Below, piece by piece: positions 42,434 through 53,168 of a DNA stretch of 64,000 bases. Position numbers and translations under genes: made by a program. The stretch lies in contig JADDMT010000002.1 of NCBI GenBank assembly GCA_021401465.1, forward strand, positions 744,001 to 808,000, read 5' to 3'. The first letter of the stretch is position 1. Each line of letters begins with the position of its first letter. The stretch is from Teratosphaeria epicoccoides. Its lineage: Eukaryota > Ascomycota > Dothideomycetes > Mycosphaerellales > Teratosphaeriaceae. The notes beneath the pieces are model-generated. The model worked only from the letters and a program-made list of their open reading frames with translations. It had not been told where the DNA came from and did not search any database.

Positions 42434-43207
42434 TCAACGCGTCCACCGCCTCAACACCCCCATTCGCCTCTCCACTTCCCCCTCCTCCTCATCTGTCGCC
42501 ACTTTCTCCACCCACTCCTTATCGTCCTCCCACTTCGTCCACTCCAACCCCAAAATCGGACCGCCAAGCTCATGGTACCAAGTTCGCCTTGCCACGACCT
42601 CATCCTCCTCGTTCCAGATACCTCTAATCACCAGCGTCATGTCATGAGCCATCCCACTCTTGCGCTCCCGGTAGTTGTATGCGTGCACCAAACTCCCCGC
42701 CCGACCTTGCTCCTTGACGACAGCCTCGATCCCGCAGCCGCCGCACACGTATCTCCCGGGGCGCTTGGCTTCGAAGTGCCTGCGGCCGTACCAGTTTAGG
42801 CCGAGAAGGTCGCTGCCGCCTGGTTGCTGCTCAAGGAAGTCTTCGATAGGACCGCGATCTGCTGCCGCGTGGTGGCAGAAGAGCTCGCAGCGCGTGACGA
42901 AGACGAAGCGAATTTTCTGGTAGGGGGTGGCTGGTGGTAGCGTCTTGGCAATTTTGTGGAGGGAAGACACGTTGTGGAAGTGTAGAGTCAGACCCGGGAG
43001 GAAATGCTTCTCGAAATAGGGAGCGGCTTCGTTGTGGACGAGCTTGCAGGTGCGGATCAAGGCGAGGTAAGCGGTGAAGTCGTTTCTTGGCCAGTCTTCG
43101 GGCAGGCGGTAGAGGTCTGGCTGAAGGTGGTGCGGATTGACCAGGTCAGCGAACAGGTGGCCGTAGATGATGCAGCGGAGCTCGGCCGGCAGACTGATGA
43201 AGTCCAT
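42434..43207 (-). CDS. F-box-like fungal protein
   Basis: 257 residues from ATG 43207, single exon. It opens with an F-box-like motif MDFISLPAELRCIIYGHLFA, followed by LALIRTCKLVHNEAAPYFEK, the layout of a large ascomycete family in which an N-terminal F-box-like helix pair precedes a variable domain. In some members the F-box recruits targets to an SCF ubiquitin ligase. The middle has a small CxxC pair (YVCGGCGIE) and the end a charged stretch (EWTKWEDDKEWVEKVATDEE). Target unknown. Confidence 0.8.
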   Translation of the reverse strand: MDFISLPAELRCIIYGHLFADLVNPHHLQPDLYRLPEDWPRNDFTAYLALIRTCKLVHNEAAPYFEKHFLPGLTLHFHNVSSLHKIAKTLPPATPYQKIRFVFVTRCELFCHHAAADRGPIEDFLEQQPGGSDLLGLNWYGRRHFEAKRPGRYVCGGCGIEAVVKEQGRAGSLVHAYNYRERKSGMAHDMTLVIRGIWNEEDEVVARRTWYHELGGPILGLEWTKWEDDKEWVEKVATDEEEGEVERRMGVLRRWTR

Positions 43208-43543
43208 GTTGTGCGACAGATCGTGTCACTGCGCTGCTGATGTCGCGATATTGTACAGACTGGTGGGTCAATTGACCTGGATGGCGATGTTCAATTGATT
43301 GCTCTGTCGATTGATGGCTTGTTTGACGACCGCTCAGTATTCGACACACAAGACGGTTATTCTAGAAACTGGTGTGTGCAGATGTCGATGTTGTTGTTGT
43401 TGTCAGGAAAGCTGGTTGCAAAAGCGTCTGGCGCAACATCATCTTGCTCAGGCACGTCGGCCGCGTGAAGGAGCGTCGTCTTCTCAGACTGTGAATCGTC
43501 GCGCGCGCTGCACCGACCTTTGCGGTCAAGCTCTCGCCGACAT
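43208..43543. other. Intergenic, nothing supported
   Basis: 336 bp between divergent/convergent neighbours with a GTT repeat (near 43390-43400) and no gene. Confidence 0.4.
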
Positions 43544-44256
43544 TCACCAGAAAAATTTCTTCTTCCTGTTGGCGTGACGCGCCAGACACGACTGATAGCC
43601 TGCGCCTCTGCCGTTCCATCCAAGCAGTCGATTGGCGACATCGCTCATGTACTTCACCTCCTTATCGTAAACAGGATGAGAGTCACCGCTCTGGACACCT
43701 TCACGGATCATGTCGGTGACGGACGACGAAATGTTCGACTCGTCGAAGCTGCGGCCGTTGATCACTCGCATCAAGCCGCATCGTGTATGACCTGACAAAG
43801 TTGATCTGCATGGGACATTGACGTCGCCGTTGGACTGCACGGCGATCAGTTGGTCATCGGCTGCGACGTAGAGGCGTTGATCCGTACCTTTTGCATGACG
43901 ATGGCCAAGATCAATCGGCTGTCGACACCAGTTTCCTCGGCGACCTCAACGATACCTTCGTGAACATAGTGCGTCAAATAGGTGTTGCCTCCATTGGCCG
44001 ACAATATCGTGGGTTCGTTGACTCGCCACATGTCATCAAAGGCCAACCACGCGCTCGGCTCAAGGCTATGTTGCGACTTGTCGTCGAAACACTGGTACGT
44101 GCTGGCGGTCAACGAGACACCATTCACATACACGCGGTCGCTGCGTTTGACGCTTTTGACCTTGTCGGGATGCGCTCCGTGGATGAATGTCAGGGCTGCA
44201 CAATTGACGCTGGCGAGCATCAAGGCTGACGAGGCCAGCAGGGTGGAAGTCAGCAT
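43544..44256 (-). CDS. Secreted lysozyme-like protein
   Basis: Exons 43888-44256 and 43544-43834 with a 53 bp GTACGG...CAG intron; 219 residues from ATG 44256. Signal peptide MLTSTLLASSALMLASVNCA. Exon 1 has SAWLAFDDMWRVNEPTILSA, NGGNTYLTHYVHEGIVEVAE and TGVDSRLILAIVMQK; exon 2 continues SNGDVNVPC then GHTRCGLMRVINGRSFDESN. This order matches secreted fungal proteins with a lysozyme/transglycosylase-like fold, as I recall them: helix 'S..D...LI.A.MQES.G.V' then 'G.MQ'. In those, the residue after MQ is Glu, the expected acid; here the codon is AAG (Lys). Either the enzyme is inactive or the splice is slightly off. The tail is basic. Confidence 0.68.
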
Positions 44257-45163
44257 TCTCTCCTGGCGTCGGTTGTACAGGACGATGTTGTTGCAGGAAT
44301 CTGAAATGAGCGCAACGTGACTAGTACTGCGAGTGTCAGTGCGGCGCATGAGGCGTGCGGATGATGAGGCAGAGGCGCGGATGTCACTGCACTAGCTCTG
44401 AAGCGGCTTGCGTCTGGATCGGCTGTTCCCAATGCCAAGACTAGGTGTCCCGCGGCCAGGAAGTGATCAGTAGTTCGGGACGAATGATTTGGAGCGGTCT
44501 GGAAGACGGGATAGTGCACAGATATGCAGTTGGAAAGTGAGACCGGCAAAGTCTTGTGAGCTCACGTGCAGCAGGCATTATCGCTTCATCTTTTTCCTCA
44601 GGATACAGACCTGCGCAGGGACGTGCCGTGCAGCCCCGATGGTACAGGTGGTCGATACGACACAGCCGTTATTCAGCCTGGTGGTCCCTCCAGAGTCAAG
44701 AGTCAAGTTGTCAAGCTCGCAGGGTTCGGAGAAGCGGCCGAATGGCACCATGGCGTTGTCGATGTCGTGCTTCCTTGCTCGGCGGATGCTGGCATTCAGA
44801 GACATGTCAGTCAACCTTGTGCCAGATATCAAGCTTGGCAACGCAACAAAGGCAACTCGTGTGAACCAATGGGTCCAAGGTGGGTGCGTGCATGGGCTGA
44901 CCAATGTGGTGGGAGGGGCTCGCTGAGTGAGAAATAAGATATCGCCAAAAATACATGTAAGCTCGAGGGAGACGCCAAGACTGCTGGTCCCCGGGTCGGT
45001 CCATGTGCGGCGGCGGAAGAGCCGAGACGGGCATTGGATCCAAATTTTGGGGTGTTGGTGCGCGCATTGGATGATGGATCTAAGGATCAAAGGATAAAAA
45101 GATAAAAAGATTAAGTAATTCATGAGGACATGCGACATAGATTGATTGATTGATCGATTGAAA
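44257..45163. other. Region between lysozyme-like and LYS12 genes
   Basis: About 900 bp. Apart from the low-confidence minus-strand frame listed separately, it holds an A/T-rich GATAAAAAGATAAAAAG stretch near 45089-45110, just upstream of LYS12. Confidence 0.4.
44578..44805 (-). CDS. Possible small protein, unproven
   Basis: 75 codons from the ATG at 44805 read smoothly (MSLNASIRRARKHDIDNAMV, FSEPCELDNLTLDSGGTTRL, NGCVVSTTCTIGAARHVPAQ) and contain four cysteines. Codons upstream in the same frame also have no stop for a long way and include a hydrophobic segment (RVAFVALPSLISG), so an upstream exon with a signal peptide is possible. No family recognised and no start that I trust. Confidence 0.3.
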   Translation of the reverse strand: MSLNASIRRARKHDIDNAMVPFGRFSEPCELDNLTLDSGGTTRLNNGCVVSTTCTIGAARHVPAQVCILRKKMKR

Positions 45164-46322
45164 ATGGCTGCTGCGAGGACGTTGAGAATAGGTCTGATCC
45201 CTGGCGATGGCATTGGAAGAGAAGTCATACCTGCCGGGAGGAGAGTCTTGGAAGCTCTGCCCGCCTCTCTGGGCCTGAAGTTCTCTTTCGTCGATCTCGC
45301 AGCTGGCTTCGACGAGTTCAAGCGGAATGGCGTCGCGCTGCCGGACAGGACGGTGGAGACGCTGAGGAAGGAATGCGATGGTGCGCTGTTCGGAGCGGTG
45401 AGGTGAGGTGAATACATTATGGTCCAGGGCATTGATGTTGACACGACCATGGGCAGAGCTGACAGAGAAAAGCTCACCGACCACCCCCACCAAAGGCTAC
45501 AGCTCGCCCATTGTTGCCCTCCGCAAGAAGCTCGATCTCTACGCCAATGTCCGTCCAGTCAAATCAGTCCTCCCGACCGCCGCCTTCCCCGACCCAATCG
45601 ACCTCGTCATCGTGCGCGAGAACACCGAGGATCTGTACGTCAAGGAAGAGAAGACTTACGACACAACCCAAGGCAAAGTCGCAGAAGCCATCAAGCGCAT
45701 ATCTGAGCGCGCATCTACTCGCATCGCAACTCTTGCTGGCGAATTGGCAGTCCGAAGAGAAAAAGTCAGAGAAACTACAGGCGACTCCGCAGGCAAGAAG
45801 CCCACCGTCACCATTACACACAAGAGCAACGTGCTTTCACAGACCGACGGCCTCTTCCGAGCAACCGCCAGACGGGCCCTCGAGCAACCGCGCTTCGAAG
45901 ACGCAGGCGTCCAGATCGAAGAGCAAATCGTCGACTCCATGCTCTACAAGCTCATCCTCAAGCCCTCAAATTACGATGTCATCGTCGCTCCCAATCTCTA
46001 TGGCGACATCCTCTCCGACGGCGCCGCTGCCTTCGTCTCCTCCCTGGGTCTGGTCCCGTCGGCAAATGTGGGTGATGGGTTCGCAATCGGCGAGCCGTGC
46101 CATGGCAGCGCTCCGGACATTGAGGGCAAGAGCATCTCGAATCCAGTTGCTACGATTAGGAGCGTGGCTTTGATGTTGGAATTTTTGGAGCAGGAGGATG
46201 CGGCTGCGAAGATTTATCAGGCAGTTGATGCGAACCTGGCAGAGGGTAGGCTATTGACGCCGGATATGGGTGGCAAGGCGAAGACGATTGAGGTGGTCGA
46301 GGACATCGTGAAGAGGCTGTGA
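45164..46322 (+). CDS. LYS12: Homoisocitrate dehydrogenase
   Basis: Fungal lysine synthesis by the aminoadipate route: oxidises homoisocitrate to 2-oxoadipate with NAD. Exons 45164-45402 and 45473-46322, 70 bp GTGAGG...CTGAC...AAAG intron; 362 residues. Beta-decarboxylating dehydrogenase motifs: LRIGLIPGDGIGREVIPAG near the N-terminus, GALFGAVSSPTTPTKGYSSP rebuilt by splicing, VRENTEDLYVKEEKTYD, TITHKSNVLSQTDGLF, and the metal- and NAD-binding NYDVIVAPNLYGDILSDGAA with CHGSAPDIEGKSISNP. The YVKEEKT stretch and length fit homoisocitrate rather than isocitrate or isopropylmalate dehydrogenase. No long presequence is visible. Confidence 0.93.
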
Positions 46323-46659
46323 ATAGCTGTGCGAGATGTAGATGCTGGCTTGGCTATGTAAGATAAAACTTCGGGTTAGGTGATACAAATCTGGACAATT
46401 TTAGCCCAGACAAACACATTTCTGCCCGTTGCATCTGTTTGGATACCAATAGCCCGTTGGGTTGCCATCTCGATCGACTGTCGATCCGTGTATATGATTG
46501 AGGTGTCGGGTGTCAACGTGAGCACCTGCCGCTTTCGGCAGGCGCGTCGTACATGATCCCGCAATGACGCAAGATTTCACATGAAAGACCTTTCCAGCCC
46601 GCTTCCTCACTCGCCTCATCCTTCCAGCATCCTCGAAATCTCACGACTCACACCTCGCA
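46323..46659. other. Intergenic, nothing supported
   Basis: 337 bp between two plus-strand genes. Confidence 0.4.
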
Positions 46660-47675
46660 ATGGCTGAAAAATACGTCCTCAAAGTCACCGCCGGCCCCTC
46701 CTACACCGACCAAAAGCCCATCCCCATCAACACCGAAGACAGCACGCAAATCTCCTCCCCACATCTCACAGCCAACATCACCGTCCGAATACAAAACTAC
46801 CGCGGCCTCGACAAAGATGGAAACCTCTCCGCGACAAAAACATCGCCATACTTCTCCAAACACCCGCACGAGAAAGACTTGTACAGCCTACAATTCAGCT
46901 TCACACCGAAAGAGGACATCAACGGGCGCGACCTAGTCTTCGGCAACGACTTCGACCACCCAATCCGGGATAAACTGCCCCCAGGTTTCCAACAAGCCTT
47001 CAACATCGTGAAATGGTTCATCGACCCAGGTTTGTACGGGGACGTGCACGCCGACGAACCCTACCTCTACGGCCCCCTCCTCTCCTCCATCAACGTCCTG
47101 CGCGTCGGCCCCAAATCCGACGCCGAGCAAGAAGCCGTCGAGGAGACGCGCGCGAATGCCGATGTCCACGTCCTGGAGGAAGGCGGCGATGGCGATGGCG
47201 TGGTCGCGAGGAAAGAGTCGGGCGTGCCTGGGGATGCGGCGGCGAGGAAGAAGTGGGCTTTGACGGAGGCGCATCAGGAGGGGTTTGTGTTTGAGAAGGG
47301 GAGGGAGTATGGGTGTGATTTTTTCAATCCGTATCTGGATTTCAACGAGTTTGCGTTGAGGTTGCCGGGGTTCGCGGTGATACCGGGGATCACGATTCCG
47401 ATTATTGGGTATTGGGATGGGCAGCCGCTTCGGTGAGTATCAGTTCCCCGCTTTGCTTCCGCTGTGCGTCGTGTTGGTGGTTCTGGCATCTGACGGGTCT
47501 TCGGTTTGTGTGTGCAAGCTCACATTCGCTTAGGTATGTGTTGAAGAATCGGAAGACGGAGGAGGCGTTGATGGTGTTGGTGTTTACGTTGGTGCCGAGG
47601 GGGGAGGTGGAGGGGAAAGAGGAGAAGGAGGAGAAGGAGGACGAGGAGGACGAGGCGAACGATGATTTGGACTAG
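46660..47675 (+). CDS. DUF1769-family protein
   Basis: Exons 46660-47432 and 47534-47675, with a 101 bp GTGAGT...TTAG intron; 304 residues. A beta-rich domain fills the protein: YVLKVTAGPSYTDQKPIPIN, ISSPHLTANITVRIQNYRGL, SPYFSKHPHEKDLYSLQFSF, GRDLVFGNDFDHPIRDKLPP, FVFEKGREYGCDFFNPYLDF, PGFAVIPGITIPIIGYWDGQ, then after the intron RYVLKNRKTEEALMVLVFTL. This is the fungal DUF1769 family of unknown function. A variable acidic insert lies at about residues 170-205, and the C-terminus is a Glu/Lys tail. Splicing falls exactly inside the conserved strand 'PLRYVLKNR', supporting the join. Confidence 0.86.
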
Positions 47676-48249
47676 AGGCATGTGTGGCTTGCATTAATGG
47701 AGGGATGCATTGAGCGTGGCGTTGAGGTACGGCATACGAGGGCATAAATCCTCGAGGAACGATCAGAACGTGTCGCTTGCTTCAAACGCAGGCGAAATTC
47801 ATACGACAGAAAGATCTCTGACAGCGAGCACGGACTCTTGCTGCATTTCGTGTTCGAGCTGTGTGTATATTTCACAAACAAATCCCGTCAACGAAAATTG
47901 CAGCGGAACAGAGCTTGCCAGTCGTGGTCATCGGCGTGGGCAAGACTCGAGTCGACGATCTACGGAGTACGGATGGCTGACTCCTGCTCTCGGAATTTGA
48001 CCGGTCAGTTGTGGAATCTCGCGGTCGACTCCAAATTTCGACCGGTCAGGTTTTGGATTTGCGAGGTCAAGTCCGGATTCTAGGGGTCAGGACGGCGGTC
48101 CAAATGTGCCAATTCCACATGCATGTGTTTCTTGATATCACGTGTTTGCTTGAATTGAGCTAGTTATTTGCCAAATGCCACTTCACTAGCGACTGTTATT
48201 GTGATTCAATGCTATTGTCAGCTCAGTTATAAGTGATTCCTCCTTGCCG
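47676..48249. other. Boundary between host genes and the transposon block
   Basis: No gene. Composition changes near 48.1 kb from ordinary GC-moderate DNA to sequence crowded with CTAG and TAG. A direct repeat (CGGTCAG...GGTCGACTCC / GACCGGTCAG near 47998-48075) is seen. Confidence 0.5.
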
Positions 48250-49076
48250 CCATCAACTTACTATGTTACACCCTCAGATTACTATAATATCGCTCCTAAC
48301 AAGGTACTAAAATAGCTGAAGAATCTACTACTAGCTCAACTGAACCTGAGCTGCTACCTCTAGCGCTAGTGTAAGTTGTTTCCGCACTTACAGCATACTT
48401 ACAGAGGTAGTTACTAACTTGTAGTAGTAGTTTGCGCTGTCTAGAGACTAAGAATACCGCTAATTAGTAGTATAAGTCTGAAGAGAGCTAGTAGTACGAT
48501 TACAACACTAGCCTCAAGGAGAAAGATGCCCTCCTACGCAAGTATGACATAGCTAGCTATATTATAGAGACTAACAAAGGCAAGCTAGCTATTAATCTAT
48601 GTAATAAATGCACTAAGCGCGGTTATAAGTGTAAGGTCTAGTCCTAGCATGATGATGCAGCTTGCGCATTCTGTAAGCGTAACAATCGCGTTAGATGTTA
48701 CGCTAATTGCTAGCATAAGCTGTCGATTAAGGAGAAAATAGGGGCAGTTAAGTTAAGGCTTACTGTGATTAAACTGCGACTAGACGCATTTGATATGCGT
48801 ATTAACGCGCGGCTTAGCAATATAGAGGGTATCCTTAGCAGTACTAGAGACATTAATAATGTTAATAATAATAGTAACATGCAGTCTATTATAGTAAGGT
48901 TTAGTGTAGTTAAGGGGCAGTTAGCTATACTAGCAGAGCATGTTACTAGTCTTGTAGACTATAGTAATAGTCAGTTTGCCATAATGCGTGTAGAGCTTAA
49001 TGCTATCATAGAGCGGATAGTTAAGGTTAGTCGCACTGTTATAGACAGTGTAATCTATATTAAGGTACTCTAGGGG
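48250..49076 (+). pseudogene. RIP-damaged cysteine-rich/coiled-coil ORF with an intron
   Basis: One frame runs from about 48280 to the stop at 49074, broken by several TAG codons. A canonical intron (GTAAGT at 48371, branch ACTAAC at 48413-48418, TAG at 48422-48424; 54 bp) remains visible. The protein would have a double Cys cluster (LCNKCTKRGYKCKV ... CAFCKRNNRVRCYANC) then long helices (IVRFSVVKGQLAILAEHVTS, NAIIERIVKVSRTVIDSVIY). The C-x2-C-x6-C spacing resembles zinc-binding DNA-binding domains. It may be an accessory gene of a transposable element or a captured host gene. Confidence 0.5.
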
Positions 49077-49402
49077 GCTATATTTGCAGGTGCTACACTG
49101 CCGCACTATACTAATGAAGAGTGCTATAAGCGCTCCGGAGGTAGCGTGTAGTAGTAGTAGCAGTAGTAGCAGTAGAATGGCGAAGGAGCTTAGGGGTTTA
49201 GCGTTGTTTAAATAGTGCTATTAAGTTAACTATGTTGACGCCTACTACGACTTAGCTATAAGTAGCATAATTCGATTTTTTATTTAACTCTTTTTTTAGT
49301 GACTATCAAGACATATTGAATATCTTTTCAGCGATTTTGCTATTAAATACACTATGACTACGTAATACACTAACGCTAGACTAATAATAAACCTTTTCAT
49401 TA

Positions 49403-49639
49403 CTACGTGCTATTATAGGCATCCTTATAATTCACCTTCTTGCGCTGTCGTAGCTTATGTATCAACTCTGCAAGCTGCGGTAGTAGCGGCTTGTCTGCCT
49501 TCTTCCTCTTACCCCCTTGCTTCTTAGTCTTTACAGCTAGTAGCGGCGTCGTTAGTAGCGGCGTCTGTACTGCAGGGGGCTTCGCAGCTAGTAGCGGCGT
49601 CTCTAGCTGCAGAGTCTTCGGTGTTAGTGACGCTGTCAT
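49403..49639 (-). pseudogene. Lysine-rich ORF with internal repeats, in the transposon block
   Basis: 78 codons on the minus strand with a repeated motif (TPLLAAK, QTPLLTTPLLAVK) and a basic stretch KTKKQGGKRKKADKPLLPQL ending KLRQRKKVNYKDAYNST. No domain recognised; probably a remnant of an element-encoded protein. Confidence 0.35.
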
Positions 49640-49923
49640 AGCTATAGGAGCCAGATAAGGTCCTAGAGTTGTACTAGTAGTAGCAGTAGTAGTAGCAGAA
49701 CCATGAGTAGCCCTAGGAGCTAGCGACTAGCGCTCTTGTTTGATTATCGGCTCTAACTTAGACGCCTTTGTCTCCTGCTACTTCTTTAAGTGTAGTAAGA
49801 ATACCCTCTAGCTCTTCATGAAGGTATCTAGTAGTAGAAGCTCATCATTACTACTAAGCTTAGTCAAGTCAAACATATCTACCCCCTACTACGAGCTATA
49901 TGCTAGCGGGGCATCTAAGCTAG

Positions 49924-50289
49924 TAATACGGTTAATACTAGGGGGCTATTAGAATCGCATAGGTTCTAATGCCTACCCTTAGCATGTAGTAACCCTGCCA
50001 CATATAGCAAGGGGGTCCTTCGTACATACGTTAGCTTGTATGTCGTCTAAGAGGGATCAGTTGTCGACGTAGGACGCCCCTACGTCGCTGACCCTACGGT
50101 ACCCCTGCGGGGTTAGGCTCAGACATGCTTTCCCTAATTAAGGAGCGTCGGGAGTTATAAGCACCCTTAGCGCCACCTCTGCGATAAGCAGAAAGCAGCG
50201 CTGTCTTGTACCTACTAAAAGGTCGATTACTCTGTCATACTACGAGATATTTCTATATCATATAGTATATACATCTATATTAGTTCTGC
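49924..50289 (+). repeat. LTR-like repeat, copy A
   Basis: ~360 bp sequence beginning TAATACGGTTAATACTAGGG and ending CATCTATATTAG, plus TTCTGC. Closely matches copies B and C; contains AGGTTCTAATGCC, TTGTCGACGTAGGACGCCCC and CTAATTAAGGAGCGTC. It stands immediately before copy B. Differences between copies are mostly C/T and G/A. Confidence 0.75.
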
Positions 50290-50650
50290 TGATACGGTTG
50301 ATACTAGGGGGCCATTAGAACCACATAGGTTCTAATGCCCGCCCTTAGCATGCAGTGACCCTACTACATATAGCAAGGGGGTCCTTCGTACATATGTTAG
50401 CTTGTATGTCGTCTGAGTAGGATTAGTTGTCGACGTAGGACGCCCCTACGTCGCTGACCCTACAGTACCCCTACGGGGTTAGGCTCAGACATGCTTTCCC
50501 TAATTAAGGAGCGTCAGGGGTTATAAGCACCCTTAGCGCTACCTCTGCGATAAGCAGAAAGCAGCGCTGTCTTGTACCTACTAAAAGGTCGGATTACTCT
50601 GTCACACTGCGAGATATTTTCATATCATATAGCATATACATCTATATTAG
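50290..50650 (+). repeat. LTR-like repeat, copy B
   Basis: Begins TGATACGGTTGATACTAGGG, ends ATCTATATTAG. It is flanked on both sides by TTCTGC (50284-50289 and 50651-50656), which looks like a six-base target duplication. Directly abuts the partial gypsy element that follows and could be its 5' LTR. Confidence 0.75.
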
Positions 50651-50656
50651 TTCTGC

Positions 50657-52807
50657 TTTCTCTCCCCTGCTTTGCAGTCTAGCAGAGAATACTACGATAT
50701 GTCTAGAGCACTACGAACTCGCAACTAACGCGTAGCGAGCGCTATCCTAAGCGCCCGCGATGGCGAAGCTAGCCCGAGTAACTAGCCCGTAGAAGTACCC
50801 CCTACGAGCGACACTGCATTAAGCGACAGTTCCGCTAGAGGCTAATTACGCGGCGGACAAGGCAATAGACCCCCCGCACAGGGACCGCAGCTAACCCCGA
50901 CTATCGACCTAGCCCTTATAGCCATGATTGTCGATTAGGTCGCGAACCGCCTTGCGAACTAGAGCTAGAGCCGCACCGCTCCTAGCAGCGACAACAGCGA
51001 GGACGACGAAGACGTCGCCATGAGCGGTACTAATGAACTAGCGGACGAAGAAATCTAGCGAGATTTCACGCTAGGGACCCACGAAGACAACTTACTAGGA
51101 GGCGCAGACCCTCCGCGTGTACCCGCGAACCTAGTGCCTAAATTCGGGGCCATAGTAGGCTAACTAGGAGGCAGTCGTAAGGCACGCAACCTAAAGCCGT
51201 TTAAGGGAGACACCTTAAAGGAGGCTCGAACTTTCTTGCAGGCATGTAAGGCAGTTTTCGTGCTTAACCTACGCGGATATTCCATAGAGGGCGAACGAGT
51301 CGCCTTTAGTGTAATGTAGCTCGAAGAGGATAAGGAACCTCGTAACAATTAGCATGAGCGGTATGACCTTATGCGGGTCTATGACAGAACGTATACGTAG
51401 GCAGACTTTCGCTAGTTCTGTGTCGACTAGGTCAAGGATCCGGGGAATCGCGCCCTTACTATGTCTGTCGAGTACGAGAGGGCTAAGTAGGGGAAGGGAC
51501 AAACAACCTCTAGCTTCGCTACCTATCTCGCTACGCTCGAGGGACAGATGCTACCCTATACTAAGACGTAACGCATGCGGCACTTACTCGTCAAACTTGA
51601 TGACAATCTTCGGAACATGATCATGACTTTTCATGAACTTCCGACAACTCGGCAAGACCTCGTGTCCCTTACGACATGTATGGAAATCACCTTGAAGCGA
51701 AATGGAAGATCGGGTAGTAAGGATAATAAGCGTCTAAGTCCTGAGGACCTACTAAAGGGCCGCTATTACAAGCGCCCTAGGGGCCACGTCTAACGCGGTA
51801 GTTCATTCTAGAGGAGCAAGCCCTCCGAGCCAAAAGATAGTAGCGAGAAGCCTCTAAGTAGCTGCCACATCTGTAGAGCAAGGGACTACTAGGCGGCTCG
51901 CTATCCTAAACGAAGTAATAGGAAGAAGGTAAGCAATGTGTCTGAAACCTCCCTGTAGGGGAGGCGAAAGAAGGACAAGCCTAAGACAACCGAATGGCTA
52001 CCACGGGTATCTAAGCTGTCTGTTACCGATAGTGTAGACTCATGGCCTACCTAGCGCCTATCTGGTATGGTCCGAGTTAATAGCTCGCTTAAGCTAGTAG
52101 ACTATATGTTAGATGACCTTGCGGAGGTTAACGTGATACCCTAGAGGGTAATCGTACGGCTTGGTTTGAAGCCGATCCTAGGAGCCCTGCTACCTACCAT
52201 GAAGTCTTTTTAGGGCGAAGGCGTAGCGGCTCGAGGCGCGTACAACGTGCGCCTCTAACTCGCGGACTCCTCGGGAGAAGTGCGCGAGACTAACGAAGTC
52301 TTCTACGCCAAAGACGTTCCTAATAAGGAGCTCCTGCTCGGCCGCCCTTAGCGCCACAAGTAGGGAGTCGTTGTTAATAGAGCTACTAACAACTAGTTCT
52401 ACGGCTCTATAGGCGAAGTTCCTATAGTGCAGATGCGTGACGCACATAGCTTCTACAAGGACATGAAGAAGGTCTAATGCGTGTATGCGGTCTGCATACA
52501 GAACGTCAAGGAGGACGTTACCCTTCTGCCTGAGTTAGAGGAATACGCCGATATTTTCGACGTAGAGGCTACGGCCTATGCCTAGGCCCTAGACGCGGAA
52601 CATGCGATTAACCTTAAGGAGGGTTACAATCCTCCGCATCGACCTCTGTACCCTATGTCGGAATCGTAGCTCGAAACACTTCGAGACTACCTCTACAAGG
52701 CGCAAAGGAACGCGTGGATCCGACGAAGCGACAGCGAGGCTAGAGTGCTAGTTATGTTTGTCCTGAAGAAGGATAACACGCTCCGCCTATACGTTGACTA
52801 TAGGGGC
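50657..52807 (+). mobile_element. Degenerate Ty3/gypsy retrotransposon (gag to early RT)
   Basis: The plus-strand frame, broken mainly by TAG, shows gag-like sequence (FLQACKAVFVLNLRGYSIEG, ATYLATLEGQMLPYTKT), a CCHC zinc knuckle at 51863-51905 whose His and last Cys have changed to Tyr by C-to-T/G-to-A, a protease-like region, and the start of reverse transcriptase (KKDNTLRLYVDYRGL) at about 52765-52810. Reading stops abruptly where repeat copy C begins, so the element is cut in the middle of RT. The missing remainder is not seen in this orientation nearby. Confidence 0.75.
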
Positions 52808-53168
52808 CTAATATAGATGTATATGCTATATGATATGAAAATATCTCGTAGTGTGACAGAGTAATCCGACCTTTTAGTAGGTACAAGACAGCGCTGCTTT
52901 CTGCTTATCGCAGAGGTAGCGCTAAGGGTGCTTATAACCCCTGACGCTCCTTAATTAGGGAAAGCATGTCTGAGCCTAACCCCGCAGGGGTACTGTAGGG
53001 TTAGCGACGTAGGGGCGTCCTACGTCGACAACTGATCCTACTTAGACGACATACGAGCTAACGTATGTACAAAGGACCCCCTTGCCATATGTAGCAGGGT
53101 CACTACATGCTAAGGGCGGGCATTAGAACCCATGCGGTTCTAATAGCCCCCTAGTATTAACTGTATCA
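52808..53168 (-). repeat. LTR-like repeat, copy C, inverted
   Basis: Reverse complement of copies A/B, from CTAATATAGATG at 52808 to the TGATAC end at 53168. It lies inside the reverse transcriptase of the partial gypsy element, so it inserted after that element. No clear target duplication around it. Confidence 0.75.

Noticed and set aside
44806..45477. Minus-strand frame of 299 codons upstream of the 44805 ATG and antisense to LYS12 exon 1
   Set aside because: Overlaps a conserved gene; the hydrophobic part lies in low-complexity A/T-rich DNA.
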